In this document: positions 1 through 8,597 of the stretch, piece after piece
Numbering within the stretch: the first letter of the stretch is position 1
Layout: each line of letters opens with the position of its first letter
Made by a program: the position numbers and the translations under genes
The notes under the pieces: model-generated
Database searches by the model: none
The model's input: the letters and a program-made list of their open reading frames with translations, nothing else
Told to the model about the DNA's origin: nothing
Assembly (NCBI RefSeq): GCF_019976975.1
Contig: NZ_AP024630.1
Coordinates: forward strand, 2,046,001-2,110,000
DNA length: 64,000 bases
Source: Arthrobacter sp. NtRootA1
Lineage (GTDB): Bacteria; Actinomycetota; Actinomycetes; Actinomycetales; Micrococcaceae
Reading direction: 5' to 3'

Positions 1-198
1 ATCCATGTGATGAAGGATGGCTCGTTCGTGGAATCCGGGGAGGTCCAGCAAATCGTGGACCACCCGGCCACGGAATACACCCGGACCCTGTTGGCCGCCG
101 TGCCGGTCCTCGGCCCCTGGGACGAGACTTCCGGCGGCGCGCATGCCCAAGCGGCAACCGACCCAGCCCTGACCAAGAGCGGAGCCAGCAATGACTAA
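1..198 (+). CDS. Peptide-type ABC transporter ATP-binding protein, C-terminal end (5' cut by window edge)
   Basis: Only the last 65 codons are present, and the reading frame is open from base 1. The visible stretch has the usual tail of DppD/OppD ATPases: an M-K-D-G-x-x-V-E-S-G segment followed by HPATEYTRTLLAAVP, the conserved region after the nucleotide-binding domain. The Walker motifs lie outside the window. The stop overlaps the start of the next ATPase gene by 8 bases, so the two are almost certainly co-translated halves of one dipeptide/oligopeptide-type importer at the inner face of the membrane. The substrate cannot be told from this fragment. Confidence 0.85.
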   Translation: MHVMKDGSFVESGEVQQIVDHPATEYTRTLLAAVPVLGPWDETSGGAHAQAATDPALTKSGASND

Positions 199-1030
199 GC
201 CATTCCTCGCCGTCGACAACCTGGTGGTGGATTACCACGTACCCGGCGGGACCTTCCGCGCCGTGGATGATGTGTCCTTCGCTGTGGACAAGGGCAAGAC
301 GATCGCGGTGGTGGGTGAGTCCGGTTGCGGCAAGTCCACCGTGGCGAAAGCGTTGATGCGGCTGGTTACACCCACCAGCGGGCGCATCGAGCTGGACGGA
401 ACGGACATCGCCGGCATGAGCGAAGCCAGGCTGCGGCCCATGCGCTCCAAGTTCCAAATGGTGTTCCAGGATCCTTACGGTTCGCTGGATCCGCACATGA
501 CGGCCCAGGAAATCGTGGCCGAACCCCTGAAACTGCAGGGGGTCCGTTCCAAGGACCAGCGCCTCAAAGCCGCCGCGGAACTGATCGACCAGGTGGGGCT
601 GCCGGTAAGGTCCTTGGACAAAAGGCCGTCCGAGTTCTCCGGTGGTCAACGCCAACGCATCGGCATCGCCCGCGCACTTGCCTCCAAGCCCGAACTCCTG
701 GTCTGCGATGAGGCCACCAGCGCCCTGGACGTTTCCGTGCAAGCCCAGGTCCTTCGGCTCCTGAAGTCCATCCAGGATGAAACCGGCATTACCTACGTCT
801 TCATTTCCCACAACCTGGGCGTGGTGCAGGAGATCAGCGATACCGTCATGGTCATGCAACGCGGGAAATTGGTGGAACACGGCACCACGGCCTCAGTCCT
901 GACCTCGCCAACCGAGGACTACACGCGCAAACTCCGGCGGGCCGCCCTGGACCCGTCCAATATGCAGGGACTCAAACCGCGGCACGTGGTCCGGTCCCTG
1001 GCACTGTCTAACCAAGGAACCACCGCATGA
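191..1030 (+). CDS. Peptide-type ABC transporter ATP-binding protein (DppF/OppF family)
   Basis: A 279-residue ATPase of normal family length that would power a dipeptide/oligopeptide-type importer. Walker A GESGCGKST is at residues 42-50, the Q-loop VFQDPYGSLDP follows near 91, the ABC signature SGGQRQR is at 150-156, and Walker B LLVCDEATSALD at 169-180 carries the catalytic Glu. The switch His is in FISHNLGVV. The tail after about residue 235 is the short OppF C-terminal extension. It overlaps the preceding ATPase gene by 8 bases and the following aldo/keto reductase gene by 4 bases (ATGA), so transport and catabolic genes appear to form one operon. The solute is unknown; the downstream genes point to a carbohydrate-derived compound. 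Confidence 0.93.
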   Translation: MTKPFLAVDNLVVDYHVPGGTFRAVDDVSFAVDKGKTIAVVGESGCGKSTVAKALMRLVTPTSGRIELDGTDIAGMSEARLRPMRSKFQMVFQDPYGSLDPHMTAQEIVAEPLKLQGVRSKDQRLKAAAELIDQVGLPVRSLDKRPSEFSGGQRQRIGIARALASKPELLVCDEATSALDVSVQAQVLRLLKSIQDETGITYVFISHNLGVVQEISDTVMVMQRGKLVEHGTTASVLTSPTEDYTRKLRRAALDPSNMQGLKPRHVVRSLALSNQGTTA

Positions 1031-2013
1031 GCACGCAACCCGAACAGACCCTCGATGGCCTGAAGCTCCCCATCTCCCGACTGGTCCTGGGAACCATGAC
1101 CTTCGGCGACACCGCGGACGAAGCCACCGCCGGGCGGATGGTGGAAGAAGCCCTCGACGCCGGGATCACCACTATCGATACCGCCAACGCCTACGTTGGG
1201 GGTACTACGGAGGAAATGCTGTCGCGAATCCTCAAAGGACGCCGTGAAGGCGTTGTACTGGCATCTAAGGCGGGGATGCCCCACGCGGATCACGGCTCCA
1301 ATTCACCGCTCTCACCGGCAGGACTTCGCGCCAGCGTTGAAGGGAGCCTGCGCCGGCTTGGCGTGGACAGCATCGACCTCTTCTACCTGCACCAGCCGGA
1401 CCGGGCCACCCCACTGTCCGCCACGCTCACCACCATCGCGGAACTGGCGGCCGAGGGAAAGATCGGCTCGCTTGGCGTCTCCAACTTCGCCGCCTGGCAA
1501 ATCGCAGACGTAGTCCACACTGCCCGCGAGGTGGGGGCTCCCCGTCCGATTGTGGCACAGCAGCTTTACAACCTGGTGGCACGCAGGCTTGAGGAGGAAT
1601 ACCTCGAATTCGCCGCCACGCACAACGTGCACACCATGGTCTACAACCCCCTGGGCGGTGGCTTGCTCACAGGCAAGCACAAGTTCGAGGCCAAGCCCAC
1701 CGAAGGCCGCTACGGTGACTCCAAGCTTGCCGCCATGTACACGCAGCGGTACTGGGACCGCCAACTCTTCGCCGCGATCGAGGAACTGTCCCGGATCGCG
1801 GACGGGGCCGGAATTTCTCTGGCCGAGCTCTCACTCCGCTGGCTCGCTTACCGTCCCGGCGTCGGGTCGATGCTCCTTGGCGGCTCCAAGGTGGAACAGC
1901 TCCGCGCCAACATTGCCTCCGTGGCCAACGGACCGCTGCCAGCTGATGTGGTTGAAGCATGCGACGCCGTCGGGACCTCTCTGCGCGGGCCAATGCCCGC
2001 CTACAACCGCTGA
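1027..2013 (+). CDS. Aldo/keto reductase
   Basis: A 328-residue protein of the NADPH-dependent aldo/keto reductase superfamily, a TIM barrel acting on carbonyls in the cytosol. The tetrad can be placed: Asp and Tyr in DTANAY (residues about 51-56), Lys in VVLASKAG (about 80) and His in YLHQPD (about 121). The C-terminal GGSKVEQLRANI segment matches the family's cofactor-binding tail. Its ATG overlaps the transporter ATPase stop (ATGA), and 38 bases separate it from the HpaI-type aldolase. That context suggests reduction or oxidation of a sugar-like intermediate. The substrate cannot be deduced from sequence. Confidence 0.9.
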   Translation: MSTQPEQTLDGLKLPISRLVLGTMTFGDTADEATAGRMVEEALDAGITTIDTANAYVGGTTEEMLSRILKGRREGVVLASKAGMPHADHGSNSPLSPAGLRASVEGSLRRLGVDSIDLFYLHQPDRATPLSATLTTIAELAAEGKIGSLGVSNFAAWQIADVVHTAREVGAPRPIVAQQLYNLVARRLEEEYLEFAATHNVHTMVYNPLGGGLLTGKHKFEAKPTEGRYGDSKLAAMYTQRYWDRQLFAAIEELSRIADGAGISLAELSLRWLAYRPGVGSMLLGGSKVEQLRANIASVANGPLPADVVEACDAVGTSLRGPMPAYNR

Positions 2014-2051
2014 CCAACACACGCCACCGCAACTGAAGGTAGAGAATTTTC

Positions 2052-2843
2052 ATGACATCCGAACTGGCCCTTGAATTCGCCCGCAAAGTCCGCGCACGGG
2101 AACAAGCGGTAGGGTACTGGGCGGTGCTGGACGCACCCGTCGCCACTGAACGTATTGCCAGGCTCGGCTATGACTACGTTGCACTTGATGCTCAGCACGG
2201 TCTCCTCGGCTACTCCGGGGTGCTCAACGGGCTGATGGCCATCGACGCCGGGAACACCGCCGTCGGTATGGTCCGGGTGGAGGACAACAACCTGACCGCA
2301 ATCGGCAAGGCACTCGACGCCGGTGCCGTGGGCGTCATCGTCCCCCTCGTGAACACCGCCGAGGATGCGGCCGCTGCCGTTGCCGCCGCCAAAAACCCGC
2401 CCATGGGCGGCCGTTCCTACGGACCGATGCGCTCCGCCCTCCGGATCGGACCCAAACCGGCCGATGCCAACGCCGCCACCCTGGTCTTCGCCATGATCGA
2501 GACACCCGACGGCCTGGCCAACGTCAAGGAAATCTGCGCCACTCCTGGCCTCGACGGCATTTACGTGGGGCCATCAGACCTGGCCATCGCCGTAGGTGGC
2601 GCTTTCCCGGGCGACCCCGCCGTCGAAACCGAATTCAACGCCGCACTGGAAACCATCGCCGAAGCCGCAGCCTCCGCAGGCATTGCCGCCGGAATCCACA
2701 CCCCGGCTGGCACCGTGGCCAACCAGCGCCTGCAGCAGGGCTACACCTTCACGACCATCGCCTCGGACCTGACGCACCTGGAACAGATCGCCAAGTCCCA
2801 CCTCGACGCCGCGACCTCCGCTGCCGGAACCCAGAAGGGCTAG
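2052..2843 (+). CDS. HpcH/HpaI-family aldolase
   Basis: A 263-residue class II, metal-dependent aldolase of the HpcH/HpaI (2-keto-3-deoxy acid aldolase) family, which cleaves 2-keto-3-deoxy acids to pyruvate and an aldehyde. Visible active-site pieces are DAQHG near residue 43 (His is the family base; the usual Glu of D-x-E-H-G is Gln here), GGRSYGP near 119 (Arg), AMIETPDGL near 149 (metal-binding Glu) and YVGPSDLA near 174 (metal-binding Asp). It lies between the aldo/keto reductase and the sialidase-like gene, with only 3 bases before the latter. The AQHG variation may affect substrate preference; this is inference. Confidence 0.9.
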   Translation: MTSELALEFARKVRAREQAVGYWAVLDAPVATERIARLGYDYVALDAQHGLLGYSGVLNGLMAIDAGNTAVGMVRVEDNNLTAIGKALDAGAVGVIVPLVNTAEDAAAAVAAAKNPPMGGRSYGPMRSALRIGPKPADANAATLVFAMIETPDGLANVKEICATPGLDGIYVGPSDLAIAVGGAFPGDPAVETEFNAALETIAEAAASAGIAAGIHTPAGTVANQRLQQGYTFTTIASDLTHLEQIAKSHLDAATSAAGTQKG

Positions 2844-2846
2844 CCC

Positions 2847-4106
2847 ATGCAGAACACCATCAGCAACCACTACAGCGACATCACGCCCGACGGCACCGTC
2901 AAAAGCCTGGACGGGATTGAATTCGCCTACCTGCCCGCCCCCACTGTCCAAAGCCATGCAGCCAACCTGCTCACCCTTCCCGACGGCCGCCTCGGTTGCG
3001 TCTGGTTCGGCGGCACCCAGGAAGGCGTGCCTGACATCTCCATCTGGTTCTCCACCCTGGAACCCGGAAGCAGCCAATGGTCCGAACCGCAGCAGTTATC
3101 CAATGACCCCACCCGCTCAGAGCAAAACCCCATCCTCTTCACGGCCCCCGACGGCGCCCTCTGGCTGCTCTACACCGCCCAAAAGGCGGGCAACCAGGAC
3201 ACGGCCGAGGTCCGCCGTCGTACGTCAACCGACGGAGGCCGCACCTGGGGCGAGCCTGAAACCCTGTTCCCTGCCAACCAAACCGGGGGCGTCTTTGTCC
3301 GTCAGCTCCCTGTGGTGCTGCCTTCGGGCCGGATGATTGTGCCGATCTTCCGGTGCATCACCACACCGGGCGAAAAGTGGGTGGGTAACAGCGACGACAG
3401 CGCGGTGATGATCTCGGACGACGCCCGCGCCACCTGGAGCGAACACGTCCTGCCCGGGAGCCTGGGCTGCGTGCACATGAACATCCAGCCCGTTTCCGAC
3501 GGTTCCCTGCTGGCCCTCTTCCGTAGCCGCTGGGCGGACTCCATCTACGAGTCCCGCTCCACAGACGATGGCACCACCTGGAGCGAACCAGTCCCCACGG
3601 AACTGCCGAACAACAACTCGTCCATCCAGTTTGCTGCCTTGGCGGACGGCCGCCTCGCCCTCGTCTATAACCACAGCCGGGCCGGTGAAAACACCGAACG
3701 GCGCCTCTCGCTGTACGACGAAATCGACGATGACGGCCTGGCCGAGGAGCAGGGGCAGGTGGCCGAGCCGGATGCCTCTGTTGTTGACGACGGTGCCCGG
3801 AAAGCCTTCTGGGGAACGCCCCGGTCGCCCATGACCCTGGCCATTTCCGAAGACTCCGGCCGGTCCTGGCCCATCCGTCGGAACCTCGACGTCGGCGACG
3901 GGTACTGCCTGTCCAACAACTCCCGGGACGGCCTCAACCGCGAATACTCCTACCCGTCCATCCACCAGGGCCCGGACGGCTCCCTGAACATCGCTTACAC
4001 GTACTTCCGGCAGGCCATCAAGTTCGTTCGGGTGGATCCGCAGTGGGCCTACGAAGGAACCCTGACCCCGGGCGGTCTGGAGGATGGGACGATCAATGAC
4101 GGTTGA
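2847..4106 (+). CDS. Sialidase-like six-bladed beta-propeller protein (BNR/Asp-box)
   Basis: A 419-residue protein with repeated Asp-box motifs S-x-D-x-G-x-x-W: STDGGRTW near residue 131, SDDARATW near 191, STDDGTTW near 238 and SEDSGRSW near 333. It resembles predicted bacterial neuraminidases of the COG4692 type. No signal peptide is visible, so it is probably cytoplasmic. With an aldolase and oxidoreductases in the operon it may act on an imported glycoside or modified sugar acid rather than on sialic acid of the medium; true sialidase activity is not shown. Its last 11 bases overlap the start of the following SDR gene. Confidence 0.82.
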   Translation: MQNTISNHYSDITPDGTVKSLDGIEFAYLPAPTVQSHAANLLTLPDGRLGCVWFGGTQEGVPDISIWFSTLEPGSSQWSEPQQLSNDPTRSEQNPILFTAPDGALWLLYTAQKAGNQDTAEVRRRTSTDGGRTWGEPETLFPANQTGGVFVRQLPVVLPSGRMIVPIFRCITTPGEKWVGNSDDSAVMISDDARATWSEHVLPGSLGCVHMNIQPVSDGSLLALFRSRWADSIYESRSTDDGTTWSEPVPTELPNNNSSIQFAALADGRLALVYNHSRAGENTERRLSLYDEIDDDGLAEEQGQVAEPDASVVDDGARKAFWGTPRSPMTLAISEDSGRSWPIRRNLDVGDGYCLSNNSRDGLNREYSYPSIHQGPDGSLNIAYTYFRQAIKFVRVDPQWAYEGTLTPGGLEDGTINDG

Positions 4107-4776
4107 TCAGCATGCGGTGGTCACGGGTGCCAGCTCTGGGATCGGCCAGGCCATTGCGCGGCGCTTGTTGGTCGATGGCTGGTCCGTGACGGGCCTCAGC
4201 AGGACGGCCACCAAGCTTGACGGAAAGTTCGAGTGGCTGCAGGCCGACCTCGCGTATCCTGCGTCCCTTGGCGCTTCACTGGCCGGGCTGCGGCCTGTTG
4301 ATGCGCTGGTTCACGCCGCGGGTTACCAACGCACCGCCCACCTGGGCGACCTCGACCCGGAAGCCCTGGCGGGCATGTTCACCGTGCACGTCGCTGCCGC
4401 GAGCGTCCTGGCCAACGCACTGGTTCCAGGAATGCCCGACGGCGGCAGGATCATTCTGTTGGGCAGCCGTACCTCCACGGGGATGCCGGGGAAAAGCCAC
4501 TATGCTGCCACCAAGGCAGCTCTAATGGGGCTGGGACGGACGTGGGCGCAGGAGTTGGCACCCCGTGGAATCACGGTCAACGTTCTCTCGCCCGGCCCCA
4601 CGGATACCCCCATGCTGAATGATCCTGGCCGTGCCGCCACCCCTGTACGGATGCCCGCTTTGGGTGCTTTGGTGGACCCAGAGGACGTGGCCGCCCTGGC
4701 AGCCTTCCTCCTGAGTCCGCATGGCAAGTCGATCACAGGCCAAAACTACGTGATCTGCGGGGGCGCCTCGCTCTAG
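4096..4776 (+). CDS. Short-chain dehydrogenase/reductase
   Basis: A classical SDR of 226 residues from the ATG at 4096; an in-frame ATG at 4084 would add four residues. The Rossmann motif TGASSGIG is at residues 10-17, HAAG stands in place of NNAG near 73, Ser sits in LLGSRTS near 124, and the catalytic Y-x-x-x-K is YAATK at 136-140. The conserved PGPTDTPM follows near 167. It overlaps the sialidase-like gene by 11 bases and closes the operon that starts at the window edge. It is likely an NAD(P)-dependent dehydrogenase of a hydroxy or keto intermediate of the same pathway. Substrate unknown. Confidence 0.9.
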   Translation: MTVDQHAVVTGASSGIGQAIARRLLVDGWSVTGLSRTATKLDGKFEWLQADLAYPASLGASLAGLRPVDALVHAAGYQRTAHLGDLDPEALAGMFTVHVAAASVLANALVPGMPDGGRIILLGSRTSTGMPGKSHYAATKAALMGLGRTWAQELAPRGITVNVLSPGPTDTPMLNDPGRAATPVRMPALGALVDPEDVAALAAFLLSPHGKSITGQNYVICGGASL

Positions 4777-4869
4777 GCGCCGATTACGCTAGCCTAGGGT
4801 AGTTAAAACAGTCACCTGCCTACCCATTCGTGGGTGTGATGACTTTTCCAAAGAGGGGAACAGCGGGGC

Positions 4870-5901
4870 TTAGGGCATATCGAGTCGGGTCTTGTAGGCG
4901 GTGTCTCTGTTGGTGTTCCATCCAGCGATGATTCCAGCTCCAAGCATCTGGTCGGAGAGGCGTGCGAACCGGTAGCCGGGGTCGGCGTCGAGAGCGAGTT
5001 GCATGTATTGGTGCGCTTTGGAGCCTCGGCCCTCCCACCAGTTGATGTAGCCGATCGTGGTGAGGATCGGTGCTGCGTGTTGTGGGCTGGTTCTCGTGTA
5101 CGCATGAATGAGTAGTTGTTGGGCCCACTCGATCCGCGACCATTGAGGTGCAGTCTCAGTTTGGGCGAAGAGGATGCGTTGGGGAGGTTCGTCGATACCG
5201 GGGATGTCGGCCATGAGCTGGTCGCGGATGTGCGGAAATTGGAAGTTCGCGATGAGTTGAGTGCAGTCCTCGCTTGTGGGGAAGTCATTGCTGCCGAGCA
5301 TGCCAGTCCAAAGTTGACTCGCTTGTAGGGCGGCTTGATGGGGTGCTTGGGTTCGGATGGTGTTCATACGTTCTTCGACGGCGAAGGCGCGGTCTGCCGA
5401 TTGGGTGGGCGCTGGGAGGACGATCTGGTTGGTTGGTTCGATGGTGCTGCCGCGGTAAATGAACTCCGCGTTGACGCGGCTGTACTCGGTGGAGCTGATG
5501 GGAAGACTGATGTCCTGGTCGGGCTCGCTGTCATAGGGGGAGTAGGTGTCGTCGTTGACGAAAATCCCGTCGCGGATGGTAATGCCGTTTTCCGCGAGCA
5601 CTCCCGTGAGCGCCGCGATGGTCGTTGCATATGGCTTCGGTTGTCCTGGTTGGCAGTGCTGGGAGGTGTACAGGGCGAACACGATGCTCGTCGCGCTGGT
5701 GTCACTGGTGAGGTAACTGCTGACCGTCTTGGCGTAGGGGAGTTCTGTCCCGGGGTGCCGGGGAAGGTCGATGCGGAGGGTGGCTCCAACCTTGCCCTTG
5801 TCCAGGGTGATGCAGACCAGGCTTTCTTGGGGCCAGAACCCGAGGGTATGCCCGATGAAGCTCAGGAGGTCTGCCGGGTCCTTGATGGTGAGCGCATTCA
5901 T
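4870..5901 (-). CDS. DUF4192 domain-containing protein
   Basis: A 343-residue protein whose N-terminus, with DPADLLSFIGHTLGFWPQESLV, fits DUF4192, a family seen mainly in actinobacteria with no established biochemical role. The ATG at 5901 has AAAGGA just upstream on the minus strand. The C-terminal quarter (residues about 260-330) is rich in small residues and Trp and looks helical. It is convergent with the SDR gene and stands alone. No signal peptide or membrane segment is seen. It marks the start of an accessory stretch; function unknown. Confidence 0.85.
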   Translation of the reverse strand: MNALTIKDPADLLSFIGHTLGFWPQESLVCITLDKGKVGATLRIDLPRHPGTELPYAKTVSSYLTSDTSATSIVFALYTSQHCQPGQPKPYATTIAALTGVLAENGITIRDGIFVNDDTYSPYDSEPDQDISLPISSTEYSRVNAEFIYRGSTIEPTNQIVLPAPTQSADRAFAVEERMNTIRTQAPHQAALQASQLWTGMLGSNDFPTSEDCTQLIANFQFPHIRDQLMADIPGIDEPPQRILFAQTETAPQWSRIEWAQQLLIHAYTRTSPQHAAPILTTIGYINWWEGRGSKAHQYMQLALDADPGYRFARLSDQMLGAGIIAGWNTNRDTAYKTRLDMP

Positions 5902-6322
5902 TGTCCTTTTCCTTGCCTTTGTCCGTTCTTCTGTGGGCCGTTCTGATCGGGGACCTGTCGGCCGGTCTGGGGGCTGGAGTGCAACTTGGAGGACCAGGCA
6001 GGGTCGGAAGGGCCTGGGAGGACAGACCGGCGCACTAGCGTCGAGTGACGTTTCCGGTGCGGGCCAGCGCCCTTGGCGCCTAGGTTGCGCGGAGAATCCT
6101 GCCAGCGATGATCGGATATCAGAATGACAAACAGCTTTGTTACTTATGGCCTTTCATGCACCGTGCTAAACGCAGCGACATGACGACAGCCGCCAAATTC
6201 CAATGCGTTTATCCAGCTTGGACCGCAAGCAAGTCCGTCAGAGAAACCTCCATGAGGATGAGACTGCCTCTCATCGCTGTAACGAAACCTGAGTCAGCGG
6301 CCGGAGCGCATATCGGAAGCAT
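5902..6322. other. Intergenic gap without recognised gene
   Basis: About 420 bases with no convincing coding frame. Base composition changes inside it: up to about 6100 it is GC-rich like the flanks, and after about 6110 it becomes visibly AT-richer, matching the next gene. The composition step may be the left junction of an acquired segment. Confidence 0.5.
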
Positions 6323-7255
6323 ATGTATCCTGGAAATACACCAATGGCGGTGATTCTCAAATATCATTCTCTCGTGAGCTCACCTACCAACGAAGAGTTG
6401 CTGTCTGCAGTAGAGTCCGCAGGCTGGCTGCTAGAACAGCACGCATTGCGAATCCTCAAGGAGCATGAGGTTCACCCGAGGTCTGGTTGGGCCTATCAAG
6501 ACGCCGACGACCCCTCCGTCTCGCGAGAATTGGACGTTTGGGCGTACAAGCAGATGCTCCGCGATGAGGCAAACAAAATCATCGTTGGAGTCAAGTTTCT
6601 GGTTGAATGTAAGCAAAGTAGCCAACCATATGCGGCCATAGGCCATGTGCTGCCTGAGTACCACTTGCAAAGAAATCCAACTCAGCATGTGTTGCCTGTG
6701 CAGAACTTCCCAGTTCAACGTGAAGGAAACACGACTACTTACGCGCCAGCTTGGGGAGCCCTTGGGTTCGACAATGTCGCACTTGGCCACGGTGAGGATC
6801 ACTTTCGAGCGACGCAACTTACACGACTCGATCGCGTAAAGGGTGGCGGCTGGAGTGCGAACAACAACGGCATATTCACATCTCTGGTTTATCCTCTGGC
6901 CAAGGCACTTAGAGCGACTCAGAAGGGTGCGGTCACTACCGAGTACTACTCGGGAATTGCGGGTCATCGAGATAAATGGGTCATGGTCGATCTGTGCTTC
7001 CCCGTCGTACTCATCAGTGCAGATTTGTTTGTTGTCGATGCTTCGGCCGACACTCCTGAAGTCGCAAAGAAGCCGTGGGTTACCACACGTCGAGAACTAA
7101 AAAGCAGGTCGGTCAACGGTGTCTTCGATATCGATGTCGTGACTAGCGAGTCATTTGCAGATTTCGTGAGAGCCAAGCTTGCTTTTTCGGCAGCAATCGC
7201 CGACGAGGTCGGCAAGGACCCGAGACGGTGCGTTGGAGATGAGTGGGTAGCGTAG
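6323..7255 (+). CDS. Hypothetical protein with PD-(D/E)XK nuclease-like motif
   Basis: A 310-residue protein not matched to a named family. An in-frame ATG at 6344 has a somewhat better spaced GGAAA and is an equally possible start. The pattern resembles a restriction-endonuclease fold: a helix with Glu (ESAGWLLEQHALRILKEHEV), then RELDVWAY with the candidate metal Asp, then a beta strand ending in VECKQS, the classic E-x-K half. The remainder has no obvious domain. Base composition is lower in GC than the flanks, suggesting transfer. No methylase or partner gene is adjacent. An insertion sequence lies 9 bases after the stop. Nuclease activity is inference from the motif alone. Confidence 0.65.
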   Translation: MYPGNTPMAVILKYHSLVSSPTNEELLSAVESAGWLLEQHALRILKEHEVHPRSGWAYQDADDPSVSRELDVWAYKQMLRDEANKIIVGVKFLVECKQSSQPYAAIGHVLPEYHLQRNPTQHVLPVQNFPVQREGNTTTYAPAWGALGFDNVALGHGEDHFRATQLTRLDRVKGGGWSANNNGIFTSLVYPLAKALRATQKGAVTTEYYSGIAGHRDKWVMVDLCFPVVLISADLFVVDASADTPEVAKKPWVTTRRELKSRSVNGVFDIDVVTSESFADFVRAKLAFSAAIADEVGKDPRRCVGDEWVA

Positions 7256-7258
7256 AAG

Positions 7259-7264
7259 GCTAGT
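7259..7264. repeat. Target-site duplication, left copy (GCTAGT)
   Basis: GCTAGT directly abuts the left end of the IS481-family element. The identical hexamer directly abuts the right end at 8372-8377, which fixes the element boundaries. Confidence 0.8.
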
Positions 7265-8371
7265 TGTCCTAACCCGGTAGCTTGTTGACGGGGCTGGCTG
7301 GTGAGGCGCCTTTGAGCGCGGTGTGTGGCCTGGTGTGATTGTAGTGCTTGATGAAATCGGGGTAACAGGCCTGTCGTTCGGCTTCTGAGGTGTAGGGCCG
7401 GGCGTAAGCCCATTCTTCGAGGAGGATGCGGTTGAAGCGTTCGACTTTGCCGTTGGTTTGGGGTCGGTAGGGTCTGGTGCGTTTGTGGCTGATGCCGGCG
7501 TCGGCCAGGACCTGCGCGAAGGCCTTGGATCGGTAGCAAGCGCCGTTATCGGTGAGCACGCGTTGGATCTTCACGCCGTGGGCGGCGAACGCGGCAATCG
7601 CGTTGGCCATGAAGGCCGAGGCGGTCTCTTTGGTCTCGTCGGGCAGGATCTCGGAATAGACGTAGCGGGAGTGATCATCCACGGCGTGGTGAATGAACGT
7701 GTACCCACGAAGCATTCCCCGGTTCTCGCGGGTTCCTTCAGCGAGATTCCGGGCACGGGCATTGGCTTGCCCGGCAAGCTGCGGTGGCCTCCACCATCGG
7801 GGATCCTGCCGAGCTTCTTCACATCGACGTGGATCATCTCCTCTGGCCAGGCGTACTCATAGCGGCGGGCGCGTTCCTGGCGGATCCTAATCCCCGTTGA
7901 ACGGTCCGTGAAGCGCAGCGGCGGGCAGTGGTAGCGGTGGAGGATGCGGTGGACCGTGGAGATGTTCAGATGCAGGTGGTAGGCAATCCTGGCGGGCCCC
8001 GACGTTTGGATGTCCGTAGACCAACAACACTGCGCTCTGTCCGCGCCGCACTTCGGTGCGGACAGCTCAGTGGCCGGCTGGAACGGTCCTGCATGCCGGC
8101 TTCGCCGAGCTCGACATAGCGCTTGGCCCAGCGGGCCGCCGTTGGTACCGAAACGTTGAACCGTTCGGCGGCCCGGCGCAAAGGCCAGTGGCCATCGACC
8201 ACGCACCGGGCCAGCCTCAGGCGGCCGGCAGGGGGCAAGGATCGCGTTAGAGTGGGACACGAGGACCTCCTGGTATGTGTGATTGCTCTCGACTAGCTCC
8301 ACACGACACCCGGAGGTCCTCTTTATTGCGTCAATTCCAAACCCGTGTCATCAACCAACCGGGACAGTACA
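7265..8371 (-). mobile_element. IS481-family insertion sequence, inactivated (1107 bp)
   Basis: The element runs from the terminal TGTCCTAACCCGGT at 7265 to the inverted end TGTACTGTCCCGGT read leftward from 8371. The first 20 bases of the two ends agree at 15 positions. A 6-bp GCTAGT duplication flanks it. It carries a single transposase gene on the minus strand, broken by frameshifts. One transposase, short imperfect ends beginning TGT and a size near 1.1 kb are typical of IS481-family elements. Confidence 0.85.
7269..8260 (-). pseudogene. IS481-family transposase, multiple frameshifts
   Basis: The gene begins with GTG at 8260 after AGGAGG and ends at 7269. The N-terminal helix-turn-helix (RLRLARCVVDG, RFNVSVPTAARWAKRY) is in one frame, the middle (ARIAYHLHLNISTVHRILHRY) in a second, and the DDE catalytic end (AVDDHSRY, LTDNG, YRPQTNGKVERFNR) in a third. 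At least three frame changes are needed to join them: near 8235 in a C tract, near 7998 in a G/C run, and between about 7722 and 7790. The DDE residues survive in the last fragment, but no full-length enzyme can be made, so the element is probably immobile unless served in trans. Confidence 0.88.
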
Positions 8372-8377
8372 GCTAGT
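8372..8377. repeat. Target-site duplication, right copy (GCTAGT)
   Basis: Second copy of the GCTAGT duplication, adjoining the right end of the insertion sequence. Confidence 0.8.
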
Positions 8378-8597
8378 TCTCGTGGTCACGTTCCATGTAC
8401 CCAGGAGGAGCAGTACGAGTAGTTGAGTTCGGTCATATGCGCCGTTATTGGCCAGAGGCAGCCAGGCATACGGCTCTGGACGTGGCGGATGCCGGACTTC
8501 CGGGCCAGTCCATGGTTGGCGGGTCGCCGAGGTACGCCGGGGTTTGAGGGTCCACCACCGCATCAAGGCCCGCCTGGGGGCTTGGAGGCCTGTGGGC

